64,000 nt of DNA. Source: Tetraselmis striata. Its lineage: Eukaryota > Chlorophyta > Chlorodendrophyceae > Chlorodendrales > Chlorodendraceae. The number at the start of each line of letters is the position of its first letter. Position 1 is the first letter of the stretch. The notes beneath the pieces were generated by a model. That model worked only from the letters and a program-made list of their open reading frames with translations. It searched no databases and was not told the origin of the DNA. Positions 34,157 through 47,627 of this stretch are shown piece by piece. The position numbers were made by a program, and so were the translations under genes. The stretch covers positions 1-64,000 of the forward strand of contig VCJN01001965.1 of NCBI GenBank assembly GCA_006384855.1, in the 5' to 3' direction.

Positions 34157-37072
34157 ATGGCGGAACATGCCGGCGAGCATGAGGCTGGAGTGGAGCTTGA
34201 CTTGCCGCTGCTTGATGAGCTGGTCGTAGAGTTTATGCGCGAGGAGGGCCTCGCTGTGCTGGTGCGCGAGGAGGGCCGAGAGCTGGCAGTGGGGGAAGGG
34301 GGCAGACCGCGGGATGCGACCTTTACGGGTGTGGCGTCGAAGGAAGGGGAGGGGGGCGTGCCACACGCTCGATATCTTGAATACCTTCCCAGTCTAAGCG
34401 CCGCTAGGGGAGGATCCCAGGGGGGGGGGGGTCGGGAGGGGAGTCTGAATTCAGGGCATGAAGCCCCCACCGTCCGGGAAGCACAGGGTGAGGGGGTACC
34501 GTCGGGCCGATAGCAACAGCGAGCAGGCAGGGGCAGGCTTAAGGCTCGAGCAGAAAACGGGACAGCGCCAGAGTCTGTGGGCGCGCAGCGGACTGAAGTG
34601 GGTTCCCTGCGGCCGGCTGCGTTGTTACGCAGATGCATGCTGACACACCACCTGGCAGTGGGGGCGGCGGCGACAGCGGGCAGGAGGCGGCGGCGCAGGC
34701 GCTGCGGCGCGAGTGCGTGGCCTGCGGGGCGGCAGCGGGCGCGGGGGACGTGGCGGGCGCGATGCAGCGCGCGGCGGCTATCTGGCCCGAGCTGCTCGAG
34801 GTGGGTGGGGACGCCAAGCCGTAGCCCGCCATGATGTAGGCACCGCGTTGAGTAGTGGGTCCAGGCAAGCCACCAGATGGCCAGCTGCTATGTGCCCCGC
34901 TAACACGCAGCTGATGCTGGTGCTGAGCTGCGTCAAGGGAGAGGAGGGGCGGCATGCGCTGATGAGGATCTCCCCTCCCTCCCCCCCTCCCGATTCCCCC
35001 GCCCGGCGCCCATCACGCGCCAGAACCCGCGGCTGATGTTCCAGGCCCGGAAGCAGCAGTTCATCGAGCACCTGCGCACCGGCGAGACCGCGCAGGCTGT
35101 GGGTAGGCATCCTGCGCCAAGGAGCCCCCCGCCCCCCCCCCCCCCCCCCCCCCCCCACCCCCCTTCCCCAACCACACACAGACACACGCTGTAATAGTGA
35201 GCATATTCAGGTGCTGGATCACATGTAATAATCCCTAAAGCTGAGCTCGCTAGCAACCTATAAGAACACTTGCTATATAATACATCCGCCATCGCTCCGT
35301 CTACATTTGACAGCTGGCAGGCAGGGCAGGTTGTTGTTCGCAGTGACCTCGTTGGCACCCGTTGGGATGTGACATCATTTCTCTCTGGAGGTGAGGCGCC
35401 AGGCAAGCCTGCGTCTGACGCTGGCACTGACTCGCCGAATGGCCTTCTTTGTGCTCACGCACAGAGCTGCTGCGCGCGGAGCTGGCCCCATTGGCGCTGG
35501 ATGCCTACCCGGAGGCGTACGCGGAGTTCCGGCGCTGCATGCTGCTGCTGGTGTACGAGCCGGGGGAGGCGGGGACGCCGGTGGAGGCGGAGGGCTCGCT
35601 GGAGGCGCGCACCAACTTCGGCCGTGCGCTGGAGCAGACGCTGCGGCAGGCGATGGGTGCGCCCCGTCCCACGACTTTGATGCTCCGTTTGCGCAACATG
35701 TACCATGAACACACTGTGCAGCAGATTCATCGAACTGTATCACAATTTACAGTCACTGCGCAGCGGAATCCTGGCTGCGGTGAAGCAAACATCGTTGATA
35801 TTTTTGAGGAGTCGCGAACCCCAGTCACAGTGAGTGGTACAGTGCTCGTAGCAGGCCATTAAATGAAATCATTAATGCGCCAGACAGTACTGATACGACT
35901 GCAGGTAGTACCCCAAGGTTGGACAACTCGCCGGGTGATTTCAGCCAATTGTCGGTGTAAACGGAGAATATACGGAACGATGCAATTTTATATGAATTGC
36001 GCGGCTACAAGTCTGCGCGGTCTCTTGAATTGGTATTGTAATAACGTGTTGAATATGATTTGGATCGCGGGAGCTGACACACCTCCATGAAACCTTTGCA
36101 ACAAAGCGCATGACTTTGGCCCACCCAGAACCGCACAAATGCATCGCAAACATATTACAAACACTAGGAACGTGCCCCTAGGCATCTCCGAGGGGTCTCT
36201 TGATACCAGTTGGTGCTGCGTCGGCACCCGCATGTGAGTTGAGGCTTCCAGAGAGACAGCTTCGGAGCCTCTGCCAGGAAAGATCGCTTTGATGTTTGAC
36301 CCTCGGTCAATAACAGCCGACCTACAACTTATAGCCCATTCCTTGCTGGCAAATGTAGGCGTATCGAAAGCGTCCATCCTGCAATTGGCGGCCTAGCGCC
36401 TGCTGTCTATGGCCTCCCACCTCTCGCCCCTGTTCCCGCCCTGTCACACCCACCATGACCGGGCTAAATCAGCGCCACGCGACGCGGCTGCCACTGCGCA
36501 GGCGTGCACAAGCCGCGGCTGGTGTTGATGCTTCACTACCTTCTGCAGGCCTGCGCGGCGTCCGCGCACCGCATCTCCACGGGCTGTCACGGCGTCCCGC
36601 ATCTGCTGCGCCTGGAGGGCCGAGACCCGCCTGCCATCGTGAAGGTGAGGGGCGCGTAGGAGGATGGGAACACGGGGGTAGTGGGGCGGGAAGGTGGAGG
36701 TCCCGTGCATGCATTCGCGCAGCTGCCGTTTATGTCCTCCGCCCCCAGCCCCGAACCCCCGTCCCCCGGTTCCCTTCCCTGGTGTAGGACCGTGTGCAAT
36801 GGCGCACCTTCCCCGAGTCAGATGTCCAGGTAGGCCTGCCCCCGCCAACCTGCGCATCCCAATCCTGCATGACGCCCTCCATGGAGTCCCCTCGCGGCCG
36901 GCAGCGCTGCCTCTCAGCCGAGTTGGCGCTGCCACGCTGTCGCCACCGGGCACTGCAGGCGCTCGCAAACGCCGTGGGTGTATCACGGCAGGAAGCGGAG
37001 CAGGCGCTGCGCCATGCGGATGGCGACATCAGCACAGCGCTGAAGGTGCGGCGGAGGTGGCTCCGCCCTGCC

Positions 37073-37109
<37 letters not shown>

Positions 37110-40100
37110 CATTGCCCCATTGCCCCCCATGGTAGACCTACCCAGTCGCAGAAACGCCGAGCTTCGCTACACAAGTTTATTCACATGAGAGTGCCGGCGC
37201 GAAAATAAGCCCACTGCGAGAGCGATCCGCCCTAGCCATCAAGTATAGACGAAACCCTACCAAATGGCCCTATGCATAGCTTGCACGCACGCCCAGTTTG
37301 AGGCTTGGGTCATACAGGTCCGTCTCGGTGCGCCGGCACCCATACATATCTGTGTTTACGTTTTGCATATATAGATACAGCCCGGGAATGGCGCGACTCC
37401 CCTTCCCTGACGCCCCTTTGCTGGGATGTGCATTTGGCGTGACAGACGGAGCTGAGCCGGATGCGGGTCTGCACGGAGACGCTGGACCGGCTGGTCTATG
37501 AGTACGCATACTACAGGTGGGCCCGCGCGTGTGTTGGGGAGGCAGGGGGGGGGGGGGGGTAGACGCTTTCTGCCTTGGGGGCGTGATGGGTTGCCGGTGG
37601 GGTGGGGGTGGGGGGGCCCTGGTTGAGGTGGTTCTGGCTGGGGGTTGCGCGCGCAGGGGGCTGGTCTCGATGCAGGAGGCAGCCAGCAGCGGCCCAGCGG
37701 GCTACCCGGTGCGGCGCAAGGCGGTGCCTGACAAAGCTGACGGCAGCGGGCCTCAGGTGCGCACATGCGGGTACCAGGGGGAGGGGGGGGGGGGGGGGGG
37801 GGGGGGGGGCTGCACGGCCTGCCTTGCGTTCATGCCGCTGCTGGTTGACGGAATTCTCTACGGCACCGGCCCTGCGGAGCAGCTGACCTGGGTGGGTTTT
37901 ACCATCACGGGCAGGGCGCTCTGGGAGCCCACCGCCGCTGCGCTGATGATCCACCTGGATCTGCCGCCCACCGAACCCGACTGCCTCACGCCATAAAAAG
38001 TCGATGACTCGTGTTATTATGGAAGCGAGTTTTTTCCCGCTTGCAATCATGGGCAATAGATAGGAGACAGGCTATACTTTGGACCAATTAATTCTACGAC
38101 ATTTACGTATGCCCAAACAGAATTATTGATATGTCAGGTACAAATGCCACTGATGACCCCCCCCCCCCCCCCTTCCCCCTTCCCTCCCCACTGGCAGCAG
38201 GCAGGGCCAGAGGGGCCGGCTGCGATGGACTGCAGCGGGCCGGGGAAGGGCGACGCGGGCGGAGTGGGTGAGCCGCCCCAAATGCGCCGCCCCGTACTAT
38301 GCCTCGCTGCCCCCCCCCCCCCCCACCCCCCGCCCCACCCCCCTCCCCCGACCCTGTCTCCCCGGCTGCGTCACCGCACCTGGGGGCAGCGGCTCGCATG
38401 GCCACCCAGGGCCGTGGAGCTGTTCCGCTGGCGGCCCAGCCACAGAAAGAGAGAGGGAGGGAGAGAGAGAGAGAGAGAGAGAGAGGAGGGAGGGGGAGAG
38501 GATCCTCAAATGTAGGCAGCCACGGGGGCGCACAGAGAACCTAAGGTGGTTTAGGGCGCGTCACCGGCCCCGATTGGGTATGTGGCTGCAGACCTAACAC
38601 ATCGGGGTCCAGCCATGCCATGACCAAGTCATGCAATGAGGCACGAGCTGTTCATACTGCCAACTAGCCCTGAGTGTGTAACGCATCATGCGCATATCAC
38701 CGTAAGTAGTACTTATAGCATGAAGTACTGTACACACACAAGCGGCTTCCGGATAAATGATGCTGCTGCCCCCCCTCCCCTCCCCGCGCGAAGGAGGGCA
38801 AACTAGTACTACAACGGAAAAATATTTCAGAATGCACCGCTAATAATACAACACAAACATTCCGACGCAAAGGTGCGGAACAATTCATCCTTCGCTTGCC
38901 CCGCAGACTGTCTGATTGAACGGTCCGGCGTAAGGCCCCGATTGTGACTATCGTGTCACGTACGGTTCGTTTATGAATGGTCGGCGACAGGCCGTGTCGC
39001 ATAGCATGAGCACCTGTGCTGTGCGGAGCGCGCAAGCTCCCAACTCATTCATAACCCCGGTGGCGACGGCGGTGCCTGCAGGTGGGACGGCCGCGGCCGG
39101 GGGGTGGGACGCGCCGATGAGGTGGGTGGGCCGGGCGGAGGGCGGCGGCGGCGCTGCCGAGGACCGAGGCGGCGACGTCAGCCAGAGCCTGCAGGCCCGG
39201 TGCTACAAGTACGCCGCTACCGTTCGCCTGCAGAGCTTGGCCGGCAAGGTGCGCCGCCATCCCTGCTGCCCCCCCCCCCCCCCCCCCTCCTCCTGTCCCG
39301 CATGCCGCCAGCCCCGGCTGCTCCCTCTGCCGTTCTCTGAGCCCCCCCCCCCCCCCCCCCCCCGCCCCACCAACCACACACACACGCACATCTTTCTCCC
39401 ATGCTTCTGAACATACCCCGGGCTCTGTCAATTGTATACATGTAGCATTTGACTCGGCTCCCGTAAGCATCCTGACCATAAGCCTCAAGTTGGGCTCGGA
39501 TGCAACCTACACGAACATCCGCTACAGTTCCGGTATAATTGCGTCTACATCTGACCTCTGGCAGGCAGGGCAGCTTCTGTTTCGCAGTGTTTTCATGAGT
39601 GCGTCGCCACCCGCGTGTAATGTGCGACGTTATGTGGCACTTACTACGTATAGCGGACAAACACCAATGGTCCGCGGACAAATCCCGTTTCTGCCAACCC
39701 CCCCTCCCCAAAGAGGAAATATATTAGAATATATCGAATGTATCACGAATATACTGCGATGTGACCGTGCAAGACAACACATTATTGTTTGGGCACGCAA
39801 ACCGTATTTAATTGTACGGTATGTATGTATACCCCACGGTACACGAGGTTGTGCGCCACCCCTTGGGGGCTTTGGTGTGGCTGCGGGGGAGGCACTGCCT
39901 GCCTGACAATTGTGGGGCTGCAAGCTGCTTCCGTATCACTCGAATTCGGACACCCAGGGCCGCTCTCGGGGTTTGGCATGGCTCCCTTTTTCGTCATCAC
40001 AATGACGCAGTGGCTGGCCGCAGGGGCTGGTGGACGAGGTGCTGGACGGCGTGCAGGCGCTGGACCCATCCTTCTTCGAAGCCAACCCAGAGCTCCTCTT

Positions 40101-41809
40101 CCAGCTGAAACGGTGAGGCGGGCCAGGCCCGGGGCGAGGGGGAGGGGGCACAAGGGGCCTCAGGTGACCTGGGGGGGGGGGGGGGGGAGGGTGGGGGGCA
40201 AGAGGGAGGAGTAAGGTGAGGAAAGGGGGCGGCATCCTTTGCCACCCGTCCAATTCGACGCGAGTCCACAAGCTTTGGAATCGCCCAAGCATTCAACAGG
40301 CTCTCGCTCTTTCGGTTCCGGTTTTTCTTGCTACACTTACAGTGACATTCATTGATAATTGGGTGTCATTCATAGCAGCACGACTGCTACTTCCGCCGCT
40401 GGTGCTTAGAATAGGGTGTATGTAAGCGCAGCCTTGGCGCATAGAAATGTGGGGAAGCGGTGCTGACGTTGTGACCCCTTCCCCCCCCCCCCCCCCCCCC
40501 CTTCCCGTGCGCCCCCTTCAAAAGGTGCGAGTTTCTGAAGCGCACCGGGGGAGGCGACATCGAGGGCGCGCTGCGGCTGGCGCGCACGGACCTCGGCCCG
40601 CTGGCGGACACCTTCCCGGGGCTGCTCGGCTCGCTGAAGGGCACGCTGGTGGCGCTGCTGGAGGCGGAGCCGCGCGACTGCGGCGCGCCGTCCCCCGCCA
40701 GCGTCGCGGCCGCGCTGCAGGTGGGGCAAACGCCCACCCGCCTGTCGTACTTTTTGGCTCCGCGCCGTCCATACAATATCCAACCTGCTGTCCAATCACA
40801 AGCGTATAACCAGAACCAGAACCATAACCACCGCGTATAATAGTGGGCCAGCCATCCACTTCGGGTTGTGATGGCGCCACGACTTTGGTTGCAAACTATG
40901 TACTACTACCATTGGTATCAATATGCACGAACTGGCGCAGGTGATTGCCACGCGATACACACAGCCGGGTGCCCACATGACTACGAGTTTTCGGTTTGTA
41001 TTCTGAGGCACGTACTGCTACACCGCAGCCATAGGACGGTATCCCTTAGGAGCCCCCCTCTTGCATCGCTCCCCACTTGTCTTTCGCCAGGAGCAATCCC
41101 CTGAGTCCCATCGCCCCCAGGGGGACGCGGCACCGTGTGCATCCCGCGGAGCACACACCGCTGCGCCATTCCCGGCCGGTGATTTTACGACATGCAATTT
41201 GGCTCTGCATCTCCGGCATATGGAGAGAGGGGGTAGACTTCCGCGGGATGGCCGTTACCAATAACTTCATTTTTTGGAGAAACAAGTGTTGTGGCATTAT
41301 TCACTCGGGGATGGGGAGGCGCGGTGGGGGCCAGCGCCCCAGCTGTCGCGGTGATGTCGTAGTTCGCAGAATGATAGAACTTTTCGCACTAGATTCCTCG
41401 CCATACACCGCATCTCGTCAAAGGATGGAATTGGTTCCCTTCCAGAAGCGAGTCGCTCAGTCTACTCTATATTTATTTAAATGTTTCCGTTTTCAAGCGA
41501 CCCCGACCATCAAAACCACGCCAACCACCCCAAGAACTCCAAACCACGCGAGTACTTCAAACAGTTGTCAAACCACTACATCAAGACAACCAAGGTACTA
41601 CCTGCAGTAAATACAAGTATCGGGCAGTCTTGGACTACAGCGTTTGATTTTTGTCTTACTTGAATCTTGCCTGGTGCGATTTGGCAAGACTTGATGTGGT
41701 TTAGGTTGTAATTAAAAAGCCTTCACATCAAGCTATAACATATATGCATAATGCATATATATGCATGCATATATATGAATATACATCTACACGTATATAT
41801 GTATTTATA

Positions 41810-41840
<31 letters not shown>

Positions 41841-44800
41841 ATTCCGGATTTGAAAATGTCCGCTCCATCCGCACCTGCTAAATTGCACTTGATGGCTCAA
41901 CCCCCCCCCATATGAGTGGGTGCATCGCGCCGGCTGACTACCTCCCCTTATTCCTTCTGGCTGCCCCCCCTCCCCCCCCCCCCGGGCCGCCGCCGCACCC
42001 CAAGTCCGCGCTGCGCGCCAGCCTGGGCCTGGAGGAGCCGGGTCTGCTGCAGTTCCTGCGCGCCGGGCTGCAGCTCCACGCACGGTGGTTCCAGCTGCAG
42101 CGCTGCTCGGACGTCTTTGAGGACCTCGTCGGCATCGCCGCCATCAAGGCAAGCGAGGGCCACCTGCGCACCCGCCGCCCCTGCACCCGCTGCACTCTCC
42201 GCCCTGGTTGCAAGAGGTCGTGATTGTTATGCACGAAGAACCGGATGCCGCCGTAATTTTGGACGCGATTCCCGCCACCATGTTGTGGAAAATGTACCGT
42301 ATCCACGCCGTACGGTTGCGCTATATTTTCATTTTGATCCCCCTCTCTTGCGAAGAGAGGAAACCCACATTTATATTTGAAATGTATCGGAGCACATCAC
42401 GAGCAGCACACAGATCTGCTACCGGCTTGACGCTGCCAAACTAGTCATCATTGTTTCGACCTGTCAACTCAATTATAAAGCTTGCTACGGCATTTATAGT
42501 TTAAGGATCTCCCATACATTACTTATTTCTTAGTGCCTGAGTACTGTACGGGTACTGTGAACAGGCCTAGTAGATAGCTTGTGTTCAGCTGTTGCTTCAG
42601 TTATTGCCGTCCTCCGCCATTTGTGCTGCCTTGAAATCAGACGCTCCACTTGGGCCATAGCTGCAACCGGGTGGCTGGCTGCTGCCACGTCGTAATCCTT
42701 GCGAGGCGATTGCACTGACGGACGCCGTCCGGGAGCGAGATGCGACAATAAGCTCGAATCTGAGGTCGAGTCTGGATATAATTGCAAGCTTTTCGTCGTT
42801 GGCCTCCCGTAACTGGCACTTAAGATAACGATCTGCAGTTTCTTATTTATGAGTGTTTGGGTATAATCCAAACAATGGCTTATTCGGTGCCGGTCAAGTC
42901 TCTGTGATCTCTGTGGAATCTCGATGGCCAGCGCCATTGCATACGTTCGTGCGCAATGTCCGAACCTGTAGTCGGACAGGTCGACCCTGGGCCCCTCGAT
43001 CGGTCGACCGCGCATCCACAACCCGGCGATGTTTGCCCGACAGTGCACGATATACCCAACTCGCTTGCATGTCTCGGTCCCTCTCATTACGGGCCCATAC
43101 TACCCCCCCCCCCCCCCCCCCCATCCTTCCCTGACCAACCCTACTCTGTGCGGGCTGCTGTGTCGGGCGCAGAGCTCGACATCGCTGCCTGGAAAGGACG
43201 CCCCCCGCGGCGCCCGCGGTGCGCCTCCTCCCCGCCCCCCCCCCCCCCCTCCCCCCCCCCTGGGCCAGGCGGGCCGCCTCTCGCTCAAGAAGAGGGGGGG
43301 AGGGACGGGCAGGGAGAGGGGGTGGTTGCTTGAGGGGCTGCCCGCTATGGCCAGATGCCAGCATTCATCGACAAACTCAAAAGGATCGCGGGAAGCAGTC
43401 CTGTGGTTGCGGAACTCAACCGAAGCATACATGCGACCCCACCGGCGGCCATGCATCCACGTGTGCGAAGGCACATGCCAGCCAAGCCGGGCGTTGTGAA
43501 CGTGCTGATCGCCCGACTATTATGTGGTCGCGACCATGGCGCTCTTTAGTTTCATGTCTGGCCCAACAGAAGCCATACATACGCAGCAAAGCTACAGTCA
43601 CCGCAAAACCCCGTTCCTTCGTCTACTGCCTTTAGGTAACAGCAGCCGCAGCGGCGGTACTCGCACTGCGCCGATGCCGGCTGTCTCACACTCTCACAGA
43701 TACGAACTCGAAATGTGGGTCGGCCCGGTCTGCGTTTTTCGAGTGTGACAAATATGCGTTGATACACTGGGGCCGCCGCTGTAGCATAACAGGAACCCTT
43801 CCCGCCTGCAAGATGTCATCGAGAGAAAAACATACGTGCGTAGTAAAACTCAGAAATGTTCCTATGGAAGGTTGCATTGCGGCCTCAATGTATGGCCGAT
43901 TGTACTTCGGGGTCTGGTGGTGTCATCTGGACATGATCTTGCGCAGCGAACCGTCCTGGAAATGCGCTGCCGCCGGTGCTAGTGGTAGGAGCTTTTGTAC
44001 TCGTGGCCCCAGTCCTAGCGGGAGTGCCCAGGATGGCGCGTCGGAAACGTGTGCTTACTGCAATATGGACCATGATGAAGGGATATCATAACTGAAAACG
44101 CGCTGTGTGTGTGTGTCCGTCCGTCTGACCGCCCGGTGATAGTTACAGAAACAAACCGAAATGCAGACGTGACCTCGAGTGGCCCTACCGATCTACTGTA
44201 ATCAGTTCGGTACATAGTCGTATTCGAGGTTCGTTGGACGCCCTGATGACGGGTGACGGCGGCGGATCCGGTCCGCGCGCATCGGCGCGTTTGAGGCGCA
44301 CCACGACTGTGTCTCTTGGGTATGAAGCACGCGCGCGCCGGGGGGGGGGGGGGGGGGGGAGGGGGGGGGGGGGGGGGGGGGGGCGCACTAGGTTTGGTGC
44401 ACCAGCGATGGGAAGATTACGTGATCCCCCAAGCGGCCCGAAGGCCCGCCAGAAAAGTCGTTGTCAATGGACGGACGAAACGACGAAATGACGAAATCCA
44501 ACAGACGAAATGATCGGCGATAATTTGTCTGTTGTCAGTTTGCACTGATTTCGCTTAATTCTCAATTGCGTTTTTCTCACCCACCAGCCGGAGGGCCGCC
44601 AGAGGAGTAAAACACACATATACATCATATTCATACATCCGTATAGATACATAAATATATATGTATATAGGAAAATATAAATTTGTATCTTTAAAAATAT
44701 ATATGCACGAGAATATATATATTTATTTCTTTTTATATAATATAAATATATGAATAAATAAATAATATATAATATATATGTATAATATATTCAAAATATG

Positions 44801-45184
44801 TGTGTATATATATGTATGCATATATTCCATATATGACGTGGTACATGGCGATCGTTATGGGCCGTTGGAGCATGCAGCATCTCGGCAGATTAAATTTAAC
44901 TGTTCCTATATGGGCCCGGCCTGTCGCGGTGCCCCGCTGACGCCCCGGCTTCCGTTCCGCCTGGGCTGCGTTGCACATCAGATGGGCCCGGCGGTGCCGC
45001 GGAGCCGCTGTTCGGCGACGATATCAGCGGCAGCGAAGAGGAGGGGGGCGAGGGGGGAGGGCCCTCGGAGCAAGCCATCCTGACGCTGATGGAGTTCATG
45101 GCGCTGCCGCGGCTGAACGGCCATCGAGATGCTCGCGCACCACGGCAACAATGTGGAGGCCGTCATTGCGGAGCTCATGGGATG
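34157..45184 (+). CDS. Duplicated LisH-CTLH-CRA-UBA protein, GID/CTLH-like
   Basis: About 15 phased exons: from 34157; 34633-34800; 35024-35102; 35465-35656; 36502-36643; 36788-36829; 36959-37045; 37446-37516; 37657-37756; 38201-38267; 39082-39248; 40024-40112; 40525-40720; 42005-42148; 44982-45184, about 620 residues. Module 1: LisH (LLDELVVEFMREEGL), CTLH (GDVAGAMQRAAAIWPELLE, NPRLMFQARKQQFIEHL), CRA (LAPLALDAYPEAYAEF) and a UBA-like SRQEAEQALRHADGDISTAL. Module 2 repeats the order: LDRLVYEYAYYRGLVS, LDPSFFEANPELLFQLKR, ARTDLGPLADTFPGLL, and a final UBA-like piece AIEMLAHHGNNVEAVIAELM. CTLH/CRA proteins scaffold the GID/CTLH ubiquitin ligase. The 42148 donor is GC. One extra base near 45115 shifts the last UBA frame, either a real lesion or an assembly error. 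GCCATGG surrounds the start. Confidence 0.75.
40721..42004 (+). other. Long intron of the LisH-CTLH gene
   Basis: 1.3-kb intron between CRA exons. It holds an AT-rich ATATATGCAT patch (41740-41815) and a TG dinucleotide repeat at 41814-41840. No nested gene seen. Confidence 0.45.
42149..44981 (+). other. Last intron of the LisH-CTLH gene
   Basis: 2.8 kb, starting with GCAAGC. Contains C-runs near 43104 and 43230, G-runs near 44340 and 44360, a short GACGAAA repeat at 44470-44510 and AT-rich DNA at 44640-44830. One small exon may be hidden near 43165-43200 (GAGCTCGACATCGCTGCC), but no matching donor was found. Confidence 0.4.
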
Positions 45185-45443
45185 ATTGGCCTACTTGACG
45201 CGGAGGGGCACCGGCCTCTGGTCGCTCACTGCCCCGCGGCATAAGTCAACCTTCACAGCCTTCGTCAAGACCAACCCGGAGCAACGAAGGAGATGGCGAC
45301 CCGTCCGCACCCTCATCCGGAATTTCAAATGATTTGAGAACGGCCGTATACAGTCAAACAGCCGTTGCCAACGACAATGTTTGTGTGGAGGCGGACTGGA
45401 AGCTAGCGCCTGGGATGCCGATCTTTTCTTTGCAAATGGTGGG

Positions 45444-45473
45444 TGTAATTGTGCGCTGCGTGTGAGGATGTAA
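45444..45473 (+). terminator. Two TGTAA poly(A) signals
   Basis: TGTAA at 45444-45448 and 45469-45473, about 260-285 nt after the stop of the LisH-CTLH gene. Confidence 0.45.
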
Positions 45474-47090
45474 TAAATGGACGCGCGGTTATCAGCATGC
45501 AGCGCTGCTATAGGTATCCCTCTAAAGCGATGACGCAGACCCGTCCAGAATCGGTAAAGCGGCAAGCATGTCGTCAAAGGCATCGCACTCACCTCATGCG
45601 TCGCCGCTATGGCGTCAGCCCGGCAATGGCTGCCGGCAATGCCTCTGCCTCACCTCTGCCTGAGGGCCGGAAACGCCAGAAGATACCGCCAGCAATTACT
45701 CAAATACACCCATCATATGAAATAGCCTAGACAAATCGATTTCGCGAAAATCCATCGTGTGGACTTCTGCTGTCAGTGCTGGGTAATGTGAAACTGCTGG
45801 CAGATGTAACAGTCTGTTAATCTCTGCTGGGGCGGGTGGTAGAAGGCTGCTACTGTTCAGCGCCAGCATTCATAGCTACGCGACGCGTACACAAGGTCGC
45901 CAACTGTGCTCGGTGCACACCGGTGTGGGTGGTGCGTACACGTCGACGCCCTTGTACGCGTGTGCTGATCATCCCCGGGCGAAATTCTCAACGAGTACTT
46001 GTGCCATTGGTGATGATTAGTACCGATGTACAACATAGGAGACGGGTCGTACTACGCCCGTACACAAAAGGACTTGGTCTTCTTAGGACTACAATCATGC
46101 TACATGCTACGGAAAATGCGGATCCTTACGTGTGCAGCCGATCCTACGCGGGTTCATGTAGTCGGGCCGTAAGGCAGCTGGCCTGGTTCGCCCAGGAATA
46201 TAGCTCTTAGAAATCACAAATTTCAACTAAATGCTCCGCTCATCGGGCCATGTGGAAAGCGCATGGCAAAAGCGCATTCATATACGTTGGGGACTGACAT
46301 TGCCCGGATATTCACGCTCAGAATTTCCATTTGGTGACGTTTGAGGCGGGGTCTGCGAGCCCCCAAAACATGTTTTTGAAACTTTGGAGCCCAATGTTAG
46401 GTCCCGTAACGGGCAACCCATAGTGCCTCAGACTCGAGCCCACTACAGGTCTCAAGTAAAAAAACAGCTGTTCATCATAGCGTTTCCCCAAATCAGCAGA
46501 CTTTTTTTTTGCTCGAAATAATGCGCGTCGTAGAAATTTCTGCGATGTCGCAGTAATCGGTGCTTCGGCAGGATGCGTATCTTTCCTCTCACACCTCCCG
46601 CGCTGCGTCGTTGCAGTAGTGCATCGGAAGGATTTTTACATGGGCTATCCACATGGTGAAGCTTGGGCCATATAGCGCGTCGCGTGTTACGCTACCCATG
46701 GACTCCAATTTGAGGCCCTTTCGAGCACTGGCCAAACTTTACGGGTAGTGGCGCGTGGACGGCTGCGATGCCACGCCATCACCCAAATGGCACGACACTC
46801 CCACAGTTTATTCATTTACCATCATAAAATGCGTGCGTAAAAGCTTGGGGGCATGCGCAACCCCGTGAAGCTGAAACGCGCGCAAATTTCTGTTGTAAAG
46901 CGGCATTTTTCCACTGTGAGCGGAAAAAGAGCACTACTACACAAAATGATGTGACAGCGCGACGTTTCGGAGGGTGCGCTGCAACCAAGGTCATGGAAGC
47001 TGAGCTTCGGTATAGGTAAAGACTACACACGTGGTTTTGGCTACATGCTAGTGCGCAGCGATGCGCCCACATATGCAGATTATTCATATA
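45474..47090. other. Intergenic gap
   Basis: No gene seen. A diverged single copy of the 161-bp repeat lies at about 46138-46245. Confidence 0.4.
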
Positions 47091-47560
47091 GGGCTAAACT
47101 TTTGTGGGAAAGTGTATGCGGCTTCATGTAGTCGGGCCGTAAGGCAGCTGGCCTGGTTCGCCCAGGAATATAGCTGTCAGAAATATTACAAATTTCAAAT
47201 AAATGCTCCGCTCATCACTGCTTACACAGCACCCACATGCAGATTCATACAGGGCTAAACTTTTGTGGGAAAGTGTATGCGGCTTCATGTAGTCGGGCCG
47301 TAAGGCAGCTGGCCTGGTTCGCCCAGGAATATAGCTGTCAGAAATATTACAAATTTCAAATAAATGCTCCGCTCATCACTGCTTACACAGCACCCACATG
47401 CAGATTCATATAGGGCTAAACTTTTGTGGGAAAGTGTATGCGGGTTCATGTAGTCGGCGGGCCGTAAGACAGCTGGCCTGGTTCGTCCAGGAATAGAGCT
47501 GTCAGAAATATTACAAATTTCAAATAAATGCTCCGCTCATCACTGCTTACACAGCACCTG
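47091..47560. repeat. 161-bp tandem repeat, three copies
   Basis: GGGCTAAACTTTTGTGGGAA begins copies at 47091, 47252 and 47413. Each contains GTAGTCGGGCCGTAAG and ATAAATGCTCCGCTCATCAC. The copies are nearly identical, while the distant copy near 46150 is diverged. Confidence 0.85.
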
Positions 47561-47581
47561 CGGCCCGGGATGACACTGGTC

Positions 47582-47586
47582 TTACA
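47582..47586 (-). terminator. TGTAA poly(A) signal
   Basis: TGTAA on the minus strand 42 nt past the stop codon of the C78 peptidase gene. Confidence 0.55.
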
Positions 47587-47627
47587 TTATATTAGCAGGT
47601 CTGTGAACCAGTGGTGTCACATGTATA

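Noticed and set aside
34778-35427. Long Gly- or Pro-rich reading frames antisense to introns
   Set aside because: They are produced by G/C homopolymers, which are open in all frames. The plus strand carries phased exons of the LisH-CTLH gene.
42005-42148. Minus-strand 122-residue frame over this exon
   Set aside because: The plus-strand exon continues the CRA domain in phase and has a canonical GC donor.
47091-47560. CRISPR-like or rDNA spacer repeat
   Set aside because: Unit is a simple 161-bp tandem duplication with no spacers and no rRNA sequence nearby.
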